Part shown: in pieces, positions 23,200 through 35,264 of the stretch
Layout of the letters: every line of letters starts with the position of its first letter
How positions within the stretch are numbered: position 1 is the stretch's first letter
Source of the DNA: Limnoperna fortunei
Taxonomy: Eukaryota; Mollusca; Bivalvia; Mytilida; Modiolidae
Assembly (NCBI GenBank): GCA_944474755.1
Contig: OX104112.1
Coordinates: 82,411,756-82,475,755, forward strand
Length of the DNA stretch: 64,000 nucleotides
Direction of reading: 5' to 3'
Made by a program: the position numbers and the translations under genes
Notes under the pieces: generated by a model
Database searches by the model: none
What the model was told of the DNA's origin: nothing
What the model saw: the letters and a program-made list of their open reading frames with translations, nothing else

Positions 23200-24620
23200 G
23201 ATCCAATTTGAGCTCTCTACAGAAAACAGGTCCTACAGTATAGAACTGGGTCTTGTTTTTTATGACTTTCAAGGATAAACCACTCCTACATAAGCATTTT
23301 TTCCTTTTACAAACTCTCCAAGAAATTAAAAAATCTTGCATAGAACTAAGACCTAGCCATTCAACCATGCAGTTTTAAACTAATCCATCTTATATAGTCT
23401 TTTATAGTTATACACAACTCTCCACGCAAAAGTCACATAGAATACAAATAGAACCTGGTGTCTGTGACAATCTCCCTCCAACATGAAAGTTGTAATGTAC
23501 AGAAATTGGAAATGGCCCCTTATACACTACAGTGATAAACCACTCCTACATGATGACATACAATTGTGAAACTCGTAATACAAGGTTCCATTGCTTAGAA
23601 ATGGTTTAATTTTAAACAAAAACAGGATTTCCTATATGCCTGCAATGTTGAAGCACTTGTTGTGCCAAACTGACCGCAATTAAAAGGTCGAGTTATCTAT
23701 AAAAATGACCTTTCTTGTCTATGGATTGCAGGGTTAAACCCTTACTCCAAGATTACTGTAGCGTTGCTAACCTCACCCCACATGAAATGGCCCAATTGTA
23801 TAGACATTTGACCTGGTCTTTCTTTGGCCTGTAGGATAAACCACTAATATACGAGTTTTTGAGGTTGCAAAAAGATCCCATTTTATAGAAATATGAACTG
23901 GGCTTTCTGGCTAGGTTTGTAAACCCTACAAAAGCACTTTTAGTGTAGGACTTTGCCTCATTGTTTGCTTGAAGGGTGTTTAAAACACTTTCACTTTATC
24001 ATGGCATCCAGTTTTAATCCCAGGAGGAAGCCAGAGTACCCACATAAAAATCACTACCTTTGGTAGGAAAACTGACAATCCTTGTCTATTAAGTTTGGGT
24101 TAAGCACATCATGCCTGCAGTGCAACAGGCATGTGAAAAATAGTGGATGACTAACTACCTTAACCACGCTGCCACCTAACCTCTCTGTCCTGCAAGGCTC
24201 TATGCCTCATACATTAGGACTTGTAGTTGTGCAAATTTTCTACACAAAGAAGGTCCTACTGAATACAAACAGGACCTGGAATTTTCTGTTGGGATACTCC
24301 CAATCTTTATAGACTATTGTATGCATGGCCAACACACATGCACCAACCATTATCCTCACAAACAGGCTAGTTATAGAAATATAACCTGTCTTCTCGCTTT
24401 CCTTTGGATTGAATCCTGATACATGGCTAAATTATAATTTTGCCCAACTCTGCACATAGTGCAAAGTTCACACGATATAGAAGTAGGATCTGACTTCTCT
24501 GGCCTGAAGGGATAAAACCTGCTACACGAGTCTTGGTAATTAAAAATGTCACAGGCTATAGAATAAGACTTGGTATTTCTTGTCTTTTGGCAGGATATGA
24601 CATGCTGCTATTTATTAAAC
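23200..24620. repeat. Strongly diverged ~100-130 bp repeat array
   Basis: A motif like TAGAA..AGGACCTGGTCTTT followed by GGATAAACCACTCCTACA recurs near 23240, 23450, 23530, 23700, 23810, 23890, 24270, 24370, 24480 and 24560 with many substitutions. A SINE interrupts the array at 23945-24180. The pattern is visible by eye but the exact unit boundaries are uncertain. Confidence 0.6.
23945..24180 (-). mobile_element. Diverged tRNA-headed SINE
   Basis: Contains degraded versions of the ATCATGGCGTCCAG body, AGGAAGCCGGAGTACCC and the CCTTAACCAC head region seen in the SINE at 49362-49620. Many substitutions indicate an old insertion. Confidence 0.75.
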
Positions 24621-24834
24621 CATTAACTAGTACAACATAACGTTATCTATATCTGCCTCTCAGAAAGCCTTTATTGCTACACCACAAGATAGATTTAGCC
24701 AGACTTGGTATAACATTTTGGAATTTTTTGATAAAGTTCTACAACATCTTAGTCATTTGAATTTTAAATATTGTTTGGTTGACCGCCACTGATGAGTATT
24801 GATTAAACAACACATGTCTGGCCTGGTAAAATCT

Positions 24835-25660
24835 ATTAACCTTGGTATCTTTGATGACATTTTATTAGCAGTCTATTTTAGTTGCAGAATATGGGACTGG
24901 TTTAGGACGTCAGGAGAGGCCTCTGCATTAACACACGGTATACTATACACTCTTTCAAAAAGCATGACTAAAACATTCTGGAAGAACATGAAAAGTGTCA
25001 GGACTAGAGGCAGGAAAATCCTAAACTTGCCTTGTACTAACAACTTTGATAGCCTTGCTGAAAAAGACAAGTTAGCTTAGCTGGTAAGAAACCCATACAG
25101 CTATTGCTTTGCTGAAAAGACTAAGATTATTACAAACAACACCAGTTAAATTGCACTCACATAATAAAACTGCAAAACAGATCACACCATCAAATACTTT
25201 GAAGCCATTATGATAGACGAAGGATCAAACCCCAACATACTGTCTAGGATAGTGCAAACAACAATGGCATTGACAAGAACAAAGACCATCTGGAATTACC
25301 AATTCAGTGGTGCACTTATAGCTCAAAATTCAAACAGATGCAGACCTCTGTCATCTTAATATTCCAGTATGTGTACAAATCATGGACTCTCATAACAACC
25401 CTTGAGGGAGAGATTTTGACCACAGAAATAAGATGTTTTTAAATGCAAAAAACAGTGGACAAACAGTGGACAAACATTCAAGCAAAACATGTGACAATAT
25501 AAAGACCTACCAAGTCCACAGACCAGAAATGAAATGGTAAGGGCAAGTTATATTATCATGAAGGCTGCCAAGACAAGCAGAATGAAGAAGAGAAACAGAC
25601 TAGACAGACTTACAAATATACAATGACAGGGGAAGCTGGAATAGAGGAATCACAGGAAGC
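24835..25660 (+). pseudogene. Dead reverse-transcriptase fragment of a non-LTR retrotransposon
   Basis: Successive frames match the RT-to-3' region of a non-LTR element: a WFRTS...palm segment at 24885-25000; a region equivalent to the catalytic F/YADD that here reads CTNN (about 25034-25045); an AEKTKIITNNTS segment near 25112-25145; DEGSNPNILSRI at about 25218-25253; and the downstream LEGEILTTEIRCF segment at 25405-25440. Frameshifts and stops separate these pieces and the Asp pair is gone, so it is inactive. The combination resembles the RTE/Jockey-type endonuclease-RT proteins common in molluscs; the clade is uncertain. The 93-codon ORF 24799-25080 is the longest uninterrupted piece. Confidence 0.75.
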
Positions 25661-25669
25661 CAAGTCATA

Positions 25670-25955
25670 GTTGTACCCCAATAGTTGAATGGGAAAGAAA
25701 TAAAAGAGGAAGAGAGGGAGTACTAGATCTGCATATATGGGCACGTTGGAGTATTTCCACAACCATCCCTTCTTTTTACCTCCCCAGGCACCCTTGGAGT
25801 GAAAAATGTTAAAACCCTTAAAGGCATTTTCAGTTTGCAAGAAATAAAAACAATCTGGTGACATCGGACACCAAGTAACAGCATAAGTCTGTATAGACTA
25901 TAAGTCAATATGTGAGCTACAAAGCTTCACATTTATTATGTTTTAATTACTTCAA
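25670..25955. other. Spacer, nothing recognised
   Basis: Two overlapping - strand ORFs (25610-25908) have no recognisable features. Confidence 0.35.
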
Positions 25956-25959
25956 AAGG

Positions 25960-26245
25960 TTCAACAACACACTCCAAACACACAGAATAATTTGACAAGG
26001 ATGAAGGACAGTCAGAATAATGTGACCAGGATAAGTGACAATCAGAATAATATGGTATAAAAATTAGGACTTTCCAAAATATTTAATATCTAATGATACA
26101 AATCAGTAAATGGGAATAAAGGAAATGTGCAAAAATATAACAGGAACTATGAAAATTGTGACCAGAAATTAAATTTTAAGATTTGTGACTAGAAATTTTG
26201 AAATGTCAAAAATGTGACCAGAAATCATAAAAAATGGACAATGGT
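25960..26245. repeat. Short degenerate tandem motifs
   Basis: ACAGTCAGAATAATGTGACCAGGAT-like units occur about three times at 25980-26055, and TGTGACCAGAAAT-like units about three times at 26155-26230. Both share GTGACCAG, so they may derive from one unit. Confidence 0.6.
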
Positions 26246-26249
26246 ATGA

Positions 26250-28325
26250 AAAATAAACATACAGCTAACTCTTGTCATCTTGAAGTAAAAAAAATCAGGA
26301 AAAAATGTAAGAGAGCAACAATTCCAAAATTTTGTAAAATTAGAATTACATTTATTTTCAGCTTTAATATGTAAACTTTTCATATGTACAAGTAACTTGC
26401 AAGCACCTACACTATAATTTTATTATTTCTATGTCATGATGTTAACATCCAACTGATTTTTTATTACACATATTTTTTACAGAAGAAATTATACTGACCA
26501 AACAAATACATAACTGATTAAAGATTAAGAAATAAGACATAAAAATGTTTAGTGTATATGTAATAGACATATGCACAAGTTTTGTAAATAATGTCATGTT
26601 AGCTCTGCTAATCTGTGAAAAACAAACTAAAATTCCTTCAAAATAAAAATAATTCCTAAAAGGTTAACCTTTAATGTCAATTTCAAATATATTTTACAGA
26701 TAATAAATTTATATTATCAAACCTAAAACATTTTCACATTCACATAAAAGTAAAAACAAAATTAAAAAAAAACATTATTGAATGATTGTTCAAATATAGC
26801 AACATATTACATGTGCATTTTGGAAAGAGTATTAATAATAAATTTACATATTTTAAACATACATTTTCAAATTGCATTTAAAATGTTCACGAATAGGAAC
26901 ATGAAGACATTGTACCTTTTTTTCAATTTTCACCTAAGTTATGAACAATGCAAGTAAATATTGAATTTGCAAGTTTGATTTGTAGGTTATATGCAGTTTT
27001 TAGTGGTTAGCGATATGATTAAAGTGGTTTGGGGCTTTCCCAATAACATTTTATTGTATAATTCAGTAATAAAATTTGCATGTACAGTTTTGTAAAACTC
27101 TAAACATGACCTTTTACTTTTTCCTTATTTTCTCTCAAGTTTGGATAAAGATGAGCCATGGGAATAAATATTCCATTTTATAATTCTTAATTCTAATTAC
27201 ACATTATCTCCAGTATAATTTTTGTAGAATAAACTTAAAAGTAATACTTTTGAAGGCTTTAGTGTGAGCTTAGATGATCAGCAACCTTTGATGTTTTTTA
27301 CCAAGTTTTTTACTGAAGAAAAGTTTGGAAACTTTGGAAATAACCACCATTAAAATTTGTGACCCCAAGCTACTTTAATCAAATGTTAAAATATGTTAGT
27401 CAAATTGTTAGGTTTGTATCAATCAAACCTGCAAATTTACATTCTTTTGAAAAGCCAAAGATGCCACAATCATTCTTCCAAAAAGCAAAAAAACAAACAA
27501 AAACAAAAAACCCCAAAAGCTAAAGAGATAATGGAAAAAACATTCCATTTTGAATTAAAAATGTGACAAATAAAATAATAAAACATTTAAATATAATTTC
27601 AATTTAATATAAAACTATTATATAATTTCAAGTTGGTTCATTACAAGTAATTTTAATATAATTTATAATAATTTAAACTACTTAAAAAAGCTTTAATTCC
27701 ATGACTTATTTACAGCCTGTACACTACATGTTCTTACATTATTAGGACATTACAATTTGACCTATTATGAGTAAAAAAGTTTACAAATTACAATGATAAT
27801 TTGAAAAATTTCTGAAATAATGATTCAGTTGTGTTCAAGACAATGCGAGTCAACTGAAGAAAGAGTGTCATCGTGACCTGAAGTACATGATTTTGTGTCC
27901 TATTTTAAAAATTCATATAGGAAACATATAATTCAAGTGAGAATAATATGGACAAATTGTGTGTATGTCATCACTTTATTCAAATTTATTTCTCACCAGG
28001 GGTTTTCACACATCACATAACTAAATAAAAGTATTCCTTGCCAATGGTCACACTTTCTGGGCATAATGGGTGGCCTAAGTGTGAAACTTGTCTACTACTC
28101 TCACAATAAAAATCAAACATGCTTTCAATGTCCCCTGCCAGGACAATTATTTAAAAAGTCCAAAAAGTGGACAGAGACATAGGATGTTCAATAATTCATA
28201 CTTCATCTTAGCTTGTCATTCCAGCCATGCAAGTTCTTCATTCATATTTTATCAGCCAAAATCTATAGTAGGGGCAATGGTAACAGCAAGAATAAATTAC
28301 AATAATAAAATCAAAATTTTTGGTA
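26250..28325. other. AT-rich DNA, no gene seen
   Basis: Unique-looking AT-rich DNA. The 99-codon ORF at 28088-28387 partly enters the following repeat and shows no domain. Confidence 0.45.
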
Positions 28326-28334
28326 AAAAACAGA

Positions 28335-29385
28335 CTGAAAAATGTTTACTTGCATTCCACATCAGTACATGTAGTGGAATTGTATAACCTTAGCAGTCAC
28401 TAATATTAATGTCAAGGTCAAGTGCAACTTATCACATACTAGGTAACAAACAAAAGATCCAAGAACTTAACATAGCCATTAGTGAAATTAGGTCAAGGTC
28501 AGTGAACGGACAATACTTTGTATCTGGATTTCTGATGAAAAACCTATAGACAAACTATTGACCTCCTACCATTATGTATGGTTACAGAGAAACAGACAAA
28601 ATCTAACATTTGAAAACTGTCTTTAACTGGAATGTGAAATTTAATTTCAGGTCAGGCAACACTTACCAGACCTTCATGTACATGTACTGATGATCAACAA
28701 CATATATACCAAATATTATACTATCATGTCTTATACAACAAGTGTGGACAAAGAAAAATGTCATGCCTTCATTCTGCATCAGTAACGCATATAACAATGT
28801 CATGAGCATCACGTTAATAGCATCAAATTGTTATCATTTAAAATATAAAATGCATGGCTACAGAGAAACTAACATACTGCAAAAACTGTTAATGCAGTAA
28901 CTGGACAGTGAAACTGAGATCAGGGTCAGGTGACACCTACCAGACAGTCATGTTCTATTCATAAGCAACCTATATACCAAATATTGTCATCCTACTGTGC
29001 ATGGTTACAGAGGAACTTCCCTAATCCAACAACTTTAAGGTAGCATCTGGACAGTGAAATTGAGGTCAATGTCAGGTGACATCTACCAGACAGTCATATA
29101 CTTGTCATCAGCAACCTATATACCAAATAGTCATCCTTCAATGCCTGGTTACAGAGAAACTGTCTTAATAAAAAAAATTAACATAGTCACTGGACCATGA
29201 ATTTGAGGTCCAGGTCAATTAACTGACTGGCAAGTTGTCATAAGCTACCACTAGACCAAATCTGATGGACCTACAGCTTTTAGCTTACAAAGATATAAAG
29301 CAAATGTGTAAAAGTTGTCGTTCGTAATCCTAAGCTTACTGTATGTCATCCAACATTTGTCGAAGGGGAGACACAAATTAAAAGT
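28335..29385 (+). mobile_element. Family B elements, two diverged adjacent copies
   Basis: Each copy begins with a version of GTCTTGCCTGCATTCCGCATC (near 28340 and 28755) and contains diverged ~145 bp core units with GAGGTCAAGGTCAGGTGACA and ACCAAATATTGTCATCCTAC. The second ends at TGTCGAAGGGGAGACA near 29357-29372, matching the terminal hairpin region of the better copy at 31818-32785. No coding capacity. Confidence 0.8.
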
Positions 29386-29389
29386 TGCT

Positions 29390-29997
29390 TTCAAAAAAGT
29401 GTCTGTCGAATATTTAACATCGTCTCTTATAAAATAATATGTCTGCATATAATCAGTAAAAAATTAAAAGTACTTGTATTCACAAATCTAAATAGTCTGT
29501 GATTTTTGTTGTATATATTTTTCTAGTCCCATTTCTAAATATGATAATTAAACTCTTGATGTCAAAATTTGTCAGAGAACAAAAATTAACCCTTTACTGA
29601 CAGTGATGGCATGGCTGAATGACATAAATATTGTGTGGAAATGTACTTCTGGAAATTGCAAGCTCATAGGAAGGAATATGGATCCTAACTGTAATTTCAA
29701 CATGAAGACAGTAGTACTAGGTATTTTCAGACAACAAAAAAATAAAACGTCCATTTACCTTCCTGAGTGTGGCAAGGGGAGGGGAGGATATTGATCAAAT
29801 GCTGGTTGGCTCTGATCAGAATAAAGTAGAAGTGCTACACAAGTATTACTGCTATATGTTAGCAGCCATAAATGCCAACCAACTGCATGGTATAGCTGTA
29901 AAATTATCCATTTGCTATCAATCAAATATTTACATACTAATGGGCCTAATGGTACTAATGATCAAATTGGATTACATAAAGTTATATCTGTTCATCC
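29390..29997. other. Spacer with an ambiguous exon-like segment
   Basis: A + strand segment 29601-29721 lies between a CTTTACTGACAG acceptor and a CTAG|GTATTT donor and is open (MAWLNDINIVWKCTSGNCK...), but the opposite strand is open too and no domain is recognisable, so it is not called as a gene. Confidence 0.3.
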
Positions 29998-30010
29998 CTC
30001 CCAATAACGG

Positions 30011-30266
30011 GTACTCAGTGACTGAGTGGTTAAGATAGTTGGTCTACTATTGACCACATGGTCTGTCAACACTGAAGTTGCAGGTTTGAGTTTCACTGTG
30101 GGCAGGGTGCACTAGACTCCAATCTTAATTAACAAGAATTGCAAGTTTTTCTACCCAAAGTTGGGGGTTTACCCCGGGTACTCTGGCTTCCTCATCCAAT
30201 AAAAACTGGACGCCATGATACAGCTGAAAGATTGCTAGTTAAACAATATTCAAACAAAAAAAAACA
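30011..30266 (+). mobile_element. tRNA-headed SINE with target duplication
   Basis: The head contains GACTGAGTGGTTAAGATAG (A-box region) and a degraded B box near 30087-30100, followed by GGGCAGGGTGCACTAGACTC, the body AACTGGACGCCATGATA and an A-rich tail. The flanks CTCCCAATAACGG (29998-30010) and CTCCCAATAACAG (30267-30279) are near-identical, consistent with a target-site duplication of about 13 bp. Confidence 0.88.
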
Positions 30267-30279
30267 CTCCCAATAACAG

Positions 30280-31815
30280 GTCTTACAAACTTTAATTTTA
30301 AGTGCCATGACATAACAGAAATACTGTTAAAATTTGCAATGGGCACAAACATCTCAAATCAATCAATTTATGACCACATGCTTTTAATAGCATAGAAACT
30401 AATACCATCCATTTTACATTCTAAGCAATAATATTCAAGGGGATCAGAACACAGACACTGAAAATACTTTTTAAATTCATTTATTAAAACTTGCCATATA
30501 GTAAGAATCTAATATTTGAAATTGAAAGTATTTAAATGATTACAGAACATATTTCCAAGGGGCTGAGCAGCAAAATCTTAAATAGATTGTAAAATGAACA
30601 TGAATAAAAAGCATACTATTGTTGTTATTTACAAAACTCTGTCCAATGAACTTTGTTATAATGTCAGGCAATAGATACATTTAGTAAAAGAAAAAAAATA
30701 AAGGGTCACTGAGTTAATTTTTTTTTGACTATTGAAAAAAAAATTGCCAAAAATTATAAATCTCCATTGCTTGGACAGGATTACTTCCCTTGTTAAAAAC
30801 TTTCGTTAATTGTCTTGACTTTACTGAACTCGTTTTAGCTACAGCTTTCTAGTTAAACCTTTAATAAACTGATATAATAGTATAGGTGGTTATTAATATT
30901 GAAAAATTTATAAAATTAATAAATAATGAAATTATGAGATTTTCTGAAAAATGGCAGTTAGTCGAGCGTTCCGATTCCCCTTAAAATTATTCAATTAAAG
31001 TTCGACATTAATATAGCAAATGTAGACGACATACATATGATTGTAAAATAAAAATAGTGAAACTTTCATTTACTGTAAACCAACTTTTTGCAAGTGATGT
31101 TAAAATCAACTAAAGCAAAAGTATATGTTACAATGTAAAATTAATTATAATCAATATGTTTCTAAATTTTCTAAATCAAAGGAAATGCTGAAAATATGAA
31201 AGAAGGAACAATGCACACATAATTTACAGAACTAAAGTTGATTTACAGTGTTTCACATTTTTATTCACTTTGAGCTTAAAATTTCCAGAAAGTACATATT
31301 GTCTGATGGCAAGGGGACTGTAACACTGAAAGTGACATTAAACACCAGGGAATCAATAAGATTCTACACATCATTACTACCTAGGGTGGAAACAAAAATA
31401 GAAATAAACATCTGTATCTTGGTATACCTATAAAAACAAAAAGAGATATACAATATCTCTAGCTGTTTGTTCAACTTCTTGTACATCTGCTGCTGCCAGA
31501 AATTTCAAGTAACATGACATCATCTATTGAATACCAGTTAGTTGCTGTATATACATTCATCTTCTTGGTACACACTAAGATAATAACAGTCACATACATA
31601 TTAAATTACTGAAAATTCATTAAACCTAAGAAAAGTAATGAAAAATGAAATAATATAAAAATATTATTTAAATGTATGTTCAGCTATTTATTCAATGAAG
31701 CCAGTTCCTGTAGCATCTGAAAGAAATATCCTTTCAAATGATTCAATGCCTTTTTTTTTAAATCAATATACATCTGCTAGATTCAATTCTTTTTACCTAA
31801 GAAAATACTAAAAAT
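30280..31815. other. AT-rich DNA, no gene seen
   Basis: No repeats, exons or RNA genes were recognised in this stretch. Confidence 0.45.
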
Positions 31816-31817
31816 AC

Positions 31818-32790
31818 AACAAGTGTGGACACAGAAAAACGTCTTGCCTGCATTCCGCATCAGTAACGAAAATAAATTTTGTCATAAGCATTACGTAAAT
31901 AGCATTAAATATCAGCAACGGCCTGTATACGAAATATTGTCACCATACCATGCATAGTTACAGGGGAACAGCCATAACCCAAAAACTTTAACGTAGTCGC
32001 TGGACTGTGAAATTGAGGTCAAGGTCAGGTGACACCTACCAGACAGTCATGTACTAGTCATCAGCAACCTATACACCAAATATTGTCATCCTACCATGCG
32101 TAGTTACAGAGGAACTGTCCTAACAAAAAACTTTAACGTAGTCGCTGGACCGTGAAATTGAGGTCAAGGTCAGGTGACACCTACCAGACAGTCATGTACT
32201 AGTCATCAGCAACCTATACACCAAATATTGTCATCCTACCATGCGTAGTTACAGAGGAACTGTCGTAACCCAAAAACTTTAACGTAGTCACTGGACCATG
32301 AAATTGAGGTCAAGGTCAGGTGACACCTACCAGACAGTCAAGTACTAGTCATCAGCAACCTATATACCAAATATTGTTATCCTACCATGCGTAGTTACAG
32401 AGGAACTGTCATAACCCAAAAACTTTAACGTAGTCGCTGGACCGTGAAATTGAGGTCAAGGTCAGGTGACACCTACCAGACAGTCATGTACTAGTCATCA
32501 GCAACCTATACACCAAATATTGTCATCCTACCATGCGTAGTTACAGAGGAACTGTCGTAAAAAAACTTTAACGTAGTCGCTGGACCGTGAAATTGAGGTC
32601 AAGGTCAGGTGACAGGTGACTGACTGCCAAGTACTCATCATAAGCTACCTCTGGACCAAATTTGATGGACCTAGGGCTTGGGCTTACAAATATATGAAGC
32701 AAGATGTCAAGTGTTTACGCCGCCGCCACCGGATTCCCATACATATGTCTCGCCTCCAGCGACTTTCGTCGCAGGCGAGACAAAAATTAA
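31818..32790 (+). mobile_element. Family B element, best-preserved copy
   Basis: It starts at CAAGTGTGGACACAGAAAAA and GTCTTGCCTGCATTCCGCAT, then has five core units spaced 143-147 bp (GAGGTCAAGG near 32015, 32160, 32305, 32452, 32595). After a unique segment it ends with GGATTCCCATACATATGTCT and a hairpin GTCTCGCCT (32747-32755) / AGGCGAGAC (32773-32781). No protein-coding frame. A terminal hairpin next to the 3' end is a Helitron/Helentron trait, which is only suggestive. Confidence 0.88.
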
Positions 32791-32904
32791 AATCAAATTA
32801 AAAATCTGAGACTAATTATAATTATCCTTTGGATTGCATTTCATATATTAAAATACACATTATTTGTGTGATGTTGATTTTAACATGTTTTAAAGTTCAT
32901 TTGT

Positions 32905-33228
32905 TAACGCCACATATAGTCATCTACCATTGATTACTAGAGTGTCAACACTGTGGTTGAGTGTTCAAGTATAACTTCCAGCAAGGTTTGCTCGACAAAA
33001 CTAAATTTACAAAAAATTCTAGTTTTCTTGCCAAAGGTCAAGGGTTTTCTTTGGGCACTCACCCCAAACAAAAACTGGATGCCATAATTATGCCGAAAAA
33101 TTACAATAATGGACACTTACAACACACCGATGATTATAACGGGCACCTCTATAGAACAAAGGGAGTTCTTAGGCTTCCTTCCTAAAAACTGGATGCCATG
33201 ATATAGCTGAAAAATGCTGAAAGTGAAA
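32905..33228 (+). mobile_element. Highly diverged SINE remnants
   Basis: GTCATCTACCATTGATTAC, GTGTCAACACTGTGG and AAAAACTGGATGCCATAAT correspond in order to segments of the SINE head and body. A second tail piece (AAACTGGATGCCATGATATA) lies at 33187-33206. The 74-codon ORF 32961-33185 crosses it and is not a gene. Confidence 0.65.
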
Positions 33229-33635
33229 GTAACAAACCAGCTTATAAGGTCAACTTTATATAACAAAGCACTCTTTATAAAGGGCACCTAGTCTGGCATA
33301 GTAAAATATATAAACATTGGTATCTTTGATAACAATTTATTAATTGACGACAATTTATTTATTATCTACAAAAAACACTTAATAAAGAACACCAGTATAT
33401 AGCAAAATATTGTTTATAAAGGGTACCTCTCTAACAAACCTGTTTATAATGGGCACATCTATATATAATAAACAAGTGTTTATACAGATCTATAGAACAA
33501 ACCAGTTTATAAAGGACACTTCGATATAACAAACCAGTGTTTAAAGAAAACCTCTACATAACAAATCACTTTGTGTAAAAACACTGTTTATGAAGGTGAC
33601 ATCTACATAACAAACCAGTCTTTAAAGAGCAGTTC
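33130..33635. repeat. Degenerate ~40-50 bp tandem repeat
   Basis: The motif GTTTATAAAGGGCACCTCTA followed by TATAACAAACCAGT recurs about nine times with substitutions. Around 33290-33345 it is interrupted by a segment that also occurs at 24811-24868. Confidence 0.65.
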
Positions 33636-34040
33636 TTCCAACTTGAATGAGTAAGCTGTTGACTATATTGTCTCAATACCATAAAATCTGAGAATTTATC
33701 AACTTAATAGAGAATTTTTTAGAAGAATGTCAAAAGATAATTTTATTTTATTTCAGAAATGCATTCCTAACTTAAATATTGCATTTAAGTTGTAATTAAT
33801 TTTTATTCATTTTTTTTACATTTATAATCAATTGTGTAATGGATGTGGAATTTACATAAAACATGATATAGCAGACATTAGAGCTGAAAAGGGCCAATCA
33901 TTAAATTCTGTAATTTACACAATTTTATGGCACGACGACAAAGATGCCCTAATAATACAGAATTATACACTGATATGTACTAAATATTATAGGTTATTAT
34001 ATTATCTACGATTTACTCCAATCTAATAAAGCAAAATGTG

Positions 34041-34418
34041 TTTTTGTTTGCTACAACATGGTTAGTCAATCGTTATTGCTACATGTCCTTTTGTTTGCTA
34101 CAACATGGTTAGTCAATCATTATTGCTACATGTCCTTTTGTTTGCTATAACATGGTTAGTCAATCGTTATTGCTACATGTCCTTTTGTTTGCTACAACAT
34201 GGTTAGTCAATCATTATTGCTACATGTCCTTTTGTTTGCTATAACATGGTTAGTCAATCGTTATTGCTACATGTCCTTTTGTTTGCTACAACATGGTTAG
34301 TCAATCGTTATTGCTACATGTCCTTTTGTTTGCTACAACATGGTTAGTCAATCATTATTGCTACATGTCCTTTTATTTGCTACAACATGGTTAGTCAATC
34401 GTTATTGCTACATGTCCT
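34041..34418. repeat. 8 x 47 bp minisatellite
   Basis: Eight consecutive 47 bp units start with TTTTGTTTGCTACAACATGG and contain TTAGTCAATC(G/A)TTATTGC. Units differ at only a few positions: CTACAAC/CTATAAC and ATCG/ATCA variants alternate, suggesting two-unit duplication steps. Such near-identity indicates recent expansion. Confidence 0.95.
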
Positions 34419-34419
34419 G

Positions 34420-35260
34420 AACATTTGTTTAAATACATGCATATTTCCTTAATAGAAGAACATTTGTAAAATTCATTAAAAATAAATAAATTACTATTTT
34501 TGCTTTAATGCTTTGATAACTTGTTTATTGGGCTTAAATTTCACTTTTTACTAAACAAAAGTTAATAAATGTTTTCCAGAGATAGTTATATAAAACTTGG
34601 TTGAATTTTCTTCTCTTAGTTTTAAAAATGTGATAAATTTTCAGATTTTATCTAGGTATAATTTGTTCCCTGATAAATGAAATATATAATTAATAGCTGT
34701 TTTCTTCCTTGTCTCTACAAGAAAAATCTAAATTAGGGTCTTATTGATTGGTGTTTAACATCACTTTCACATCATTTGCAATACATCATTTTCCAAGGTA
34801 TGGTGAAAGAAAAATGAAAAATTGACACGTTTGCTAATGCTAGAGAAAGTTCTGACATCTGACAAGGGAGAAAAATGCAATCTGTTTCAAGAAAAGCTAA
34901 GAGATAGGGGGCTGTAATGTAGGAACAAGGAGAAAGAGTTGGGAGACACAAGGACTGGAGAATGGAAGTAGACTCTGGATATAGGCCAACATTTGCACAA
35001 GATAGAAGTCCATGTTTTTTACACCTTGAACAACAGGTTGTCAGAAATACTGGTAGAAAGGTTCAAGGTGTTAGGAACACAAACCATCATATGACAAGGT
35101 AACAGCCAGTGCCCCTGAACTATTTACCTACACCCTGGGACACACATACAATATTCAGCCATTCCAGGAAAAGAACTGTAGATGTGCAAAAGACACTAAA
35201 ATCTTTAAAGAGGACAAACAATATAATAAACATTTTATTTAATTACAATTTAAATTTAGG
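34420..35260. other. Spacer with no recognised gene
   Basis: A SINE-like scrap (ATTGGTGTTTAACATCACTT) is at 34746-34766. The purine-rich stretch 34860-35190 has no recognisable exon or repeat. Confidence 0.4.
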
Positions 35261-35264
35261 GACT

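Noticed and set aside
34041..34418. CRISPR-like direct repeats
   Set aside because: The 47 bp units are contiguous with no unique spacers, in a eukaryotic genome; it is a minisatellite.
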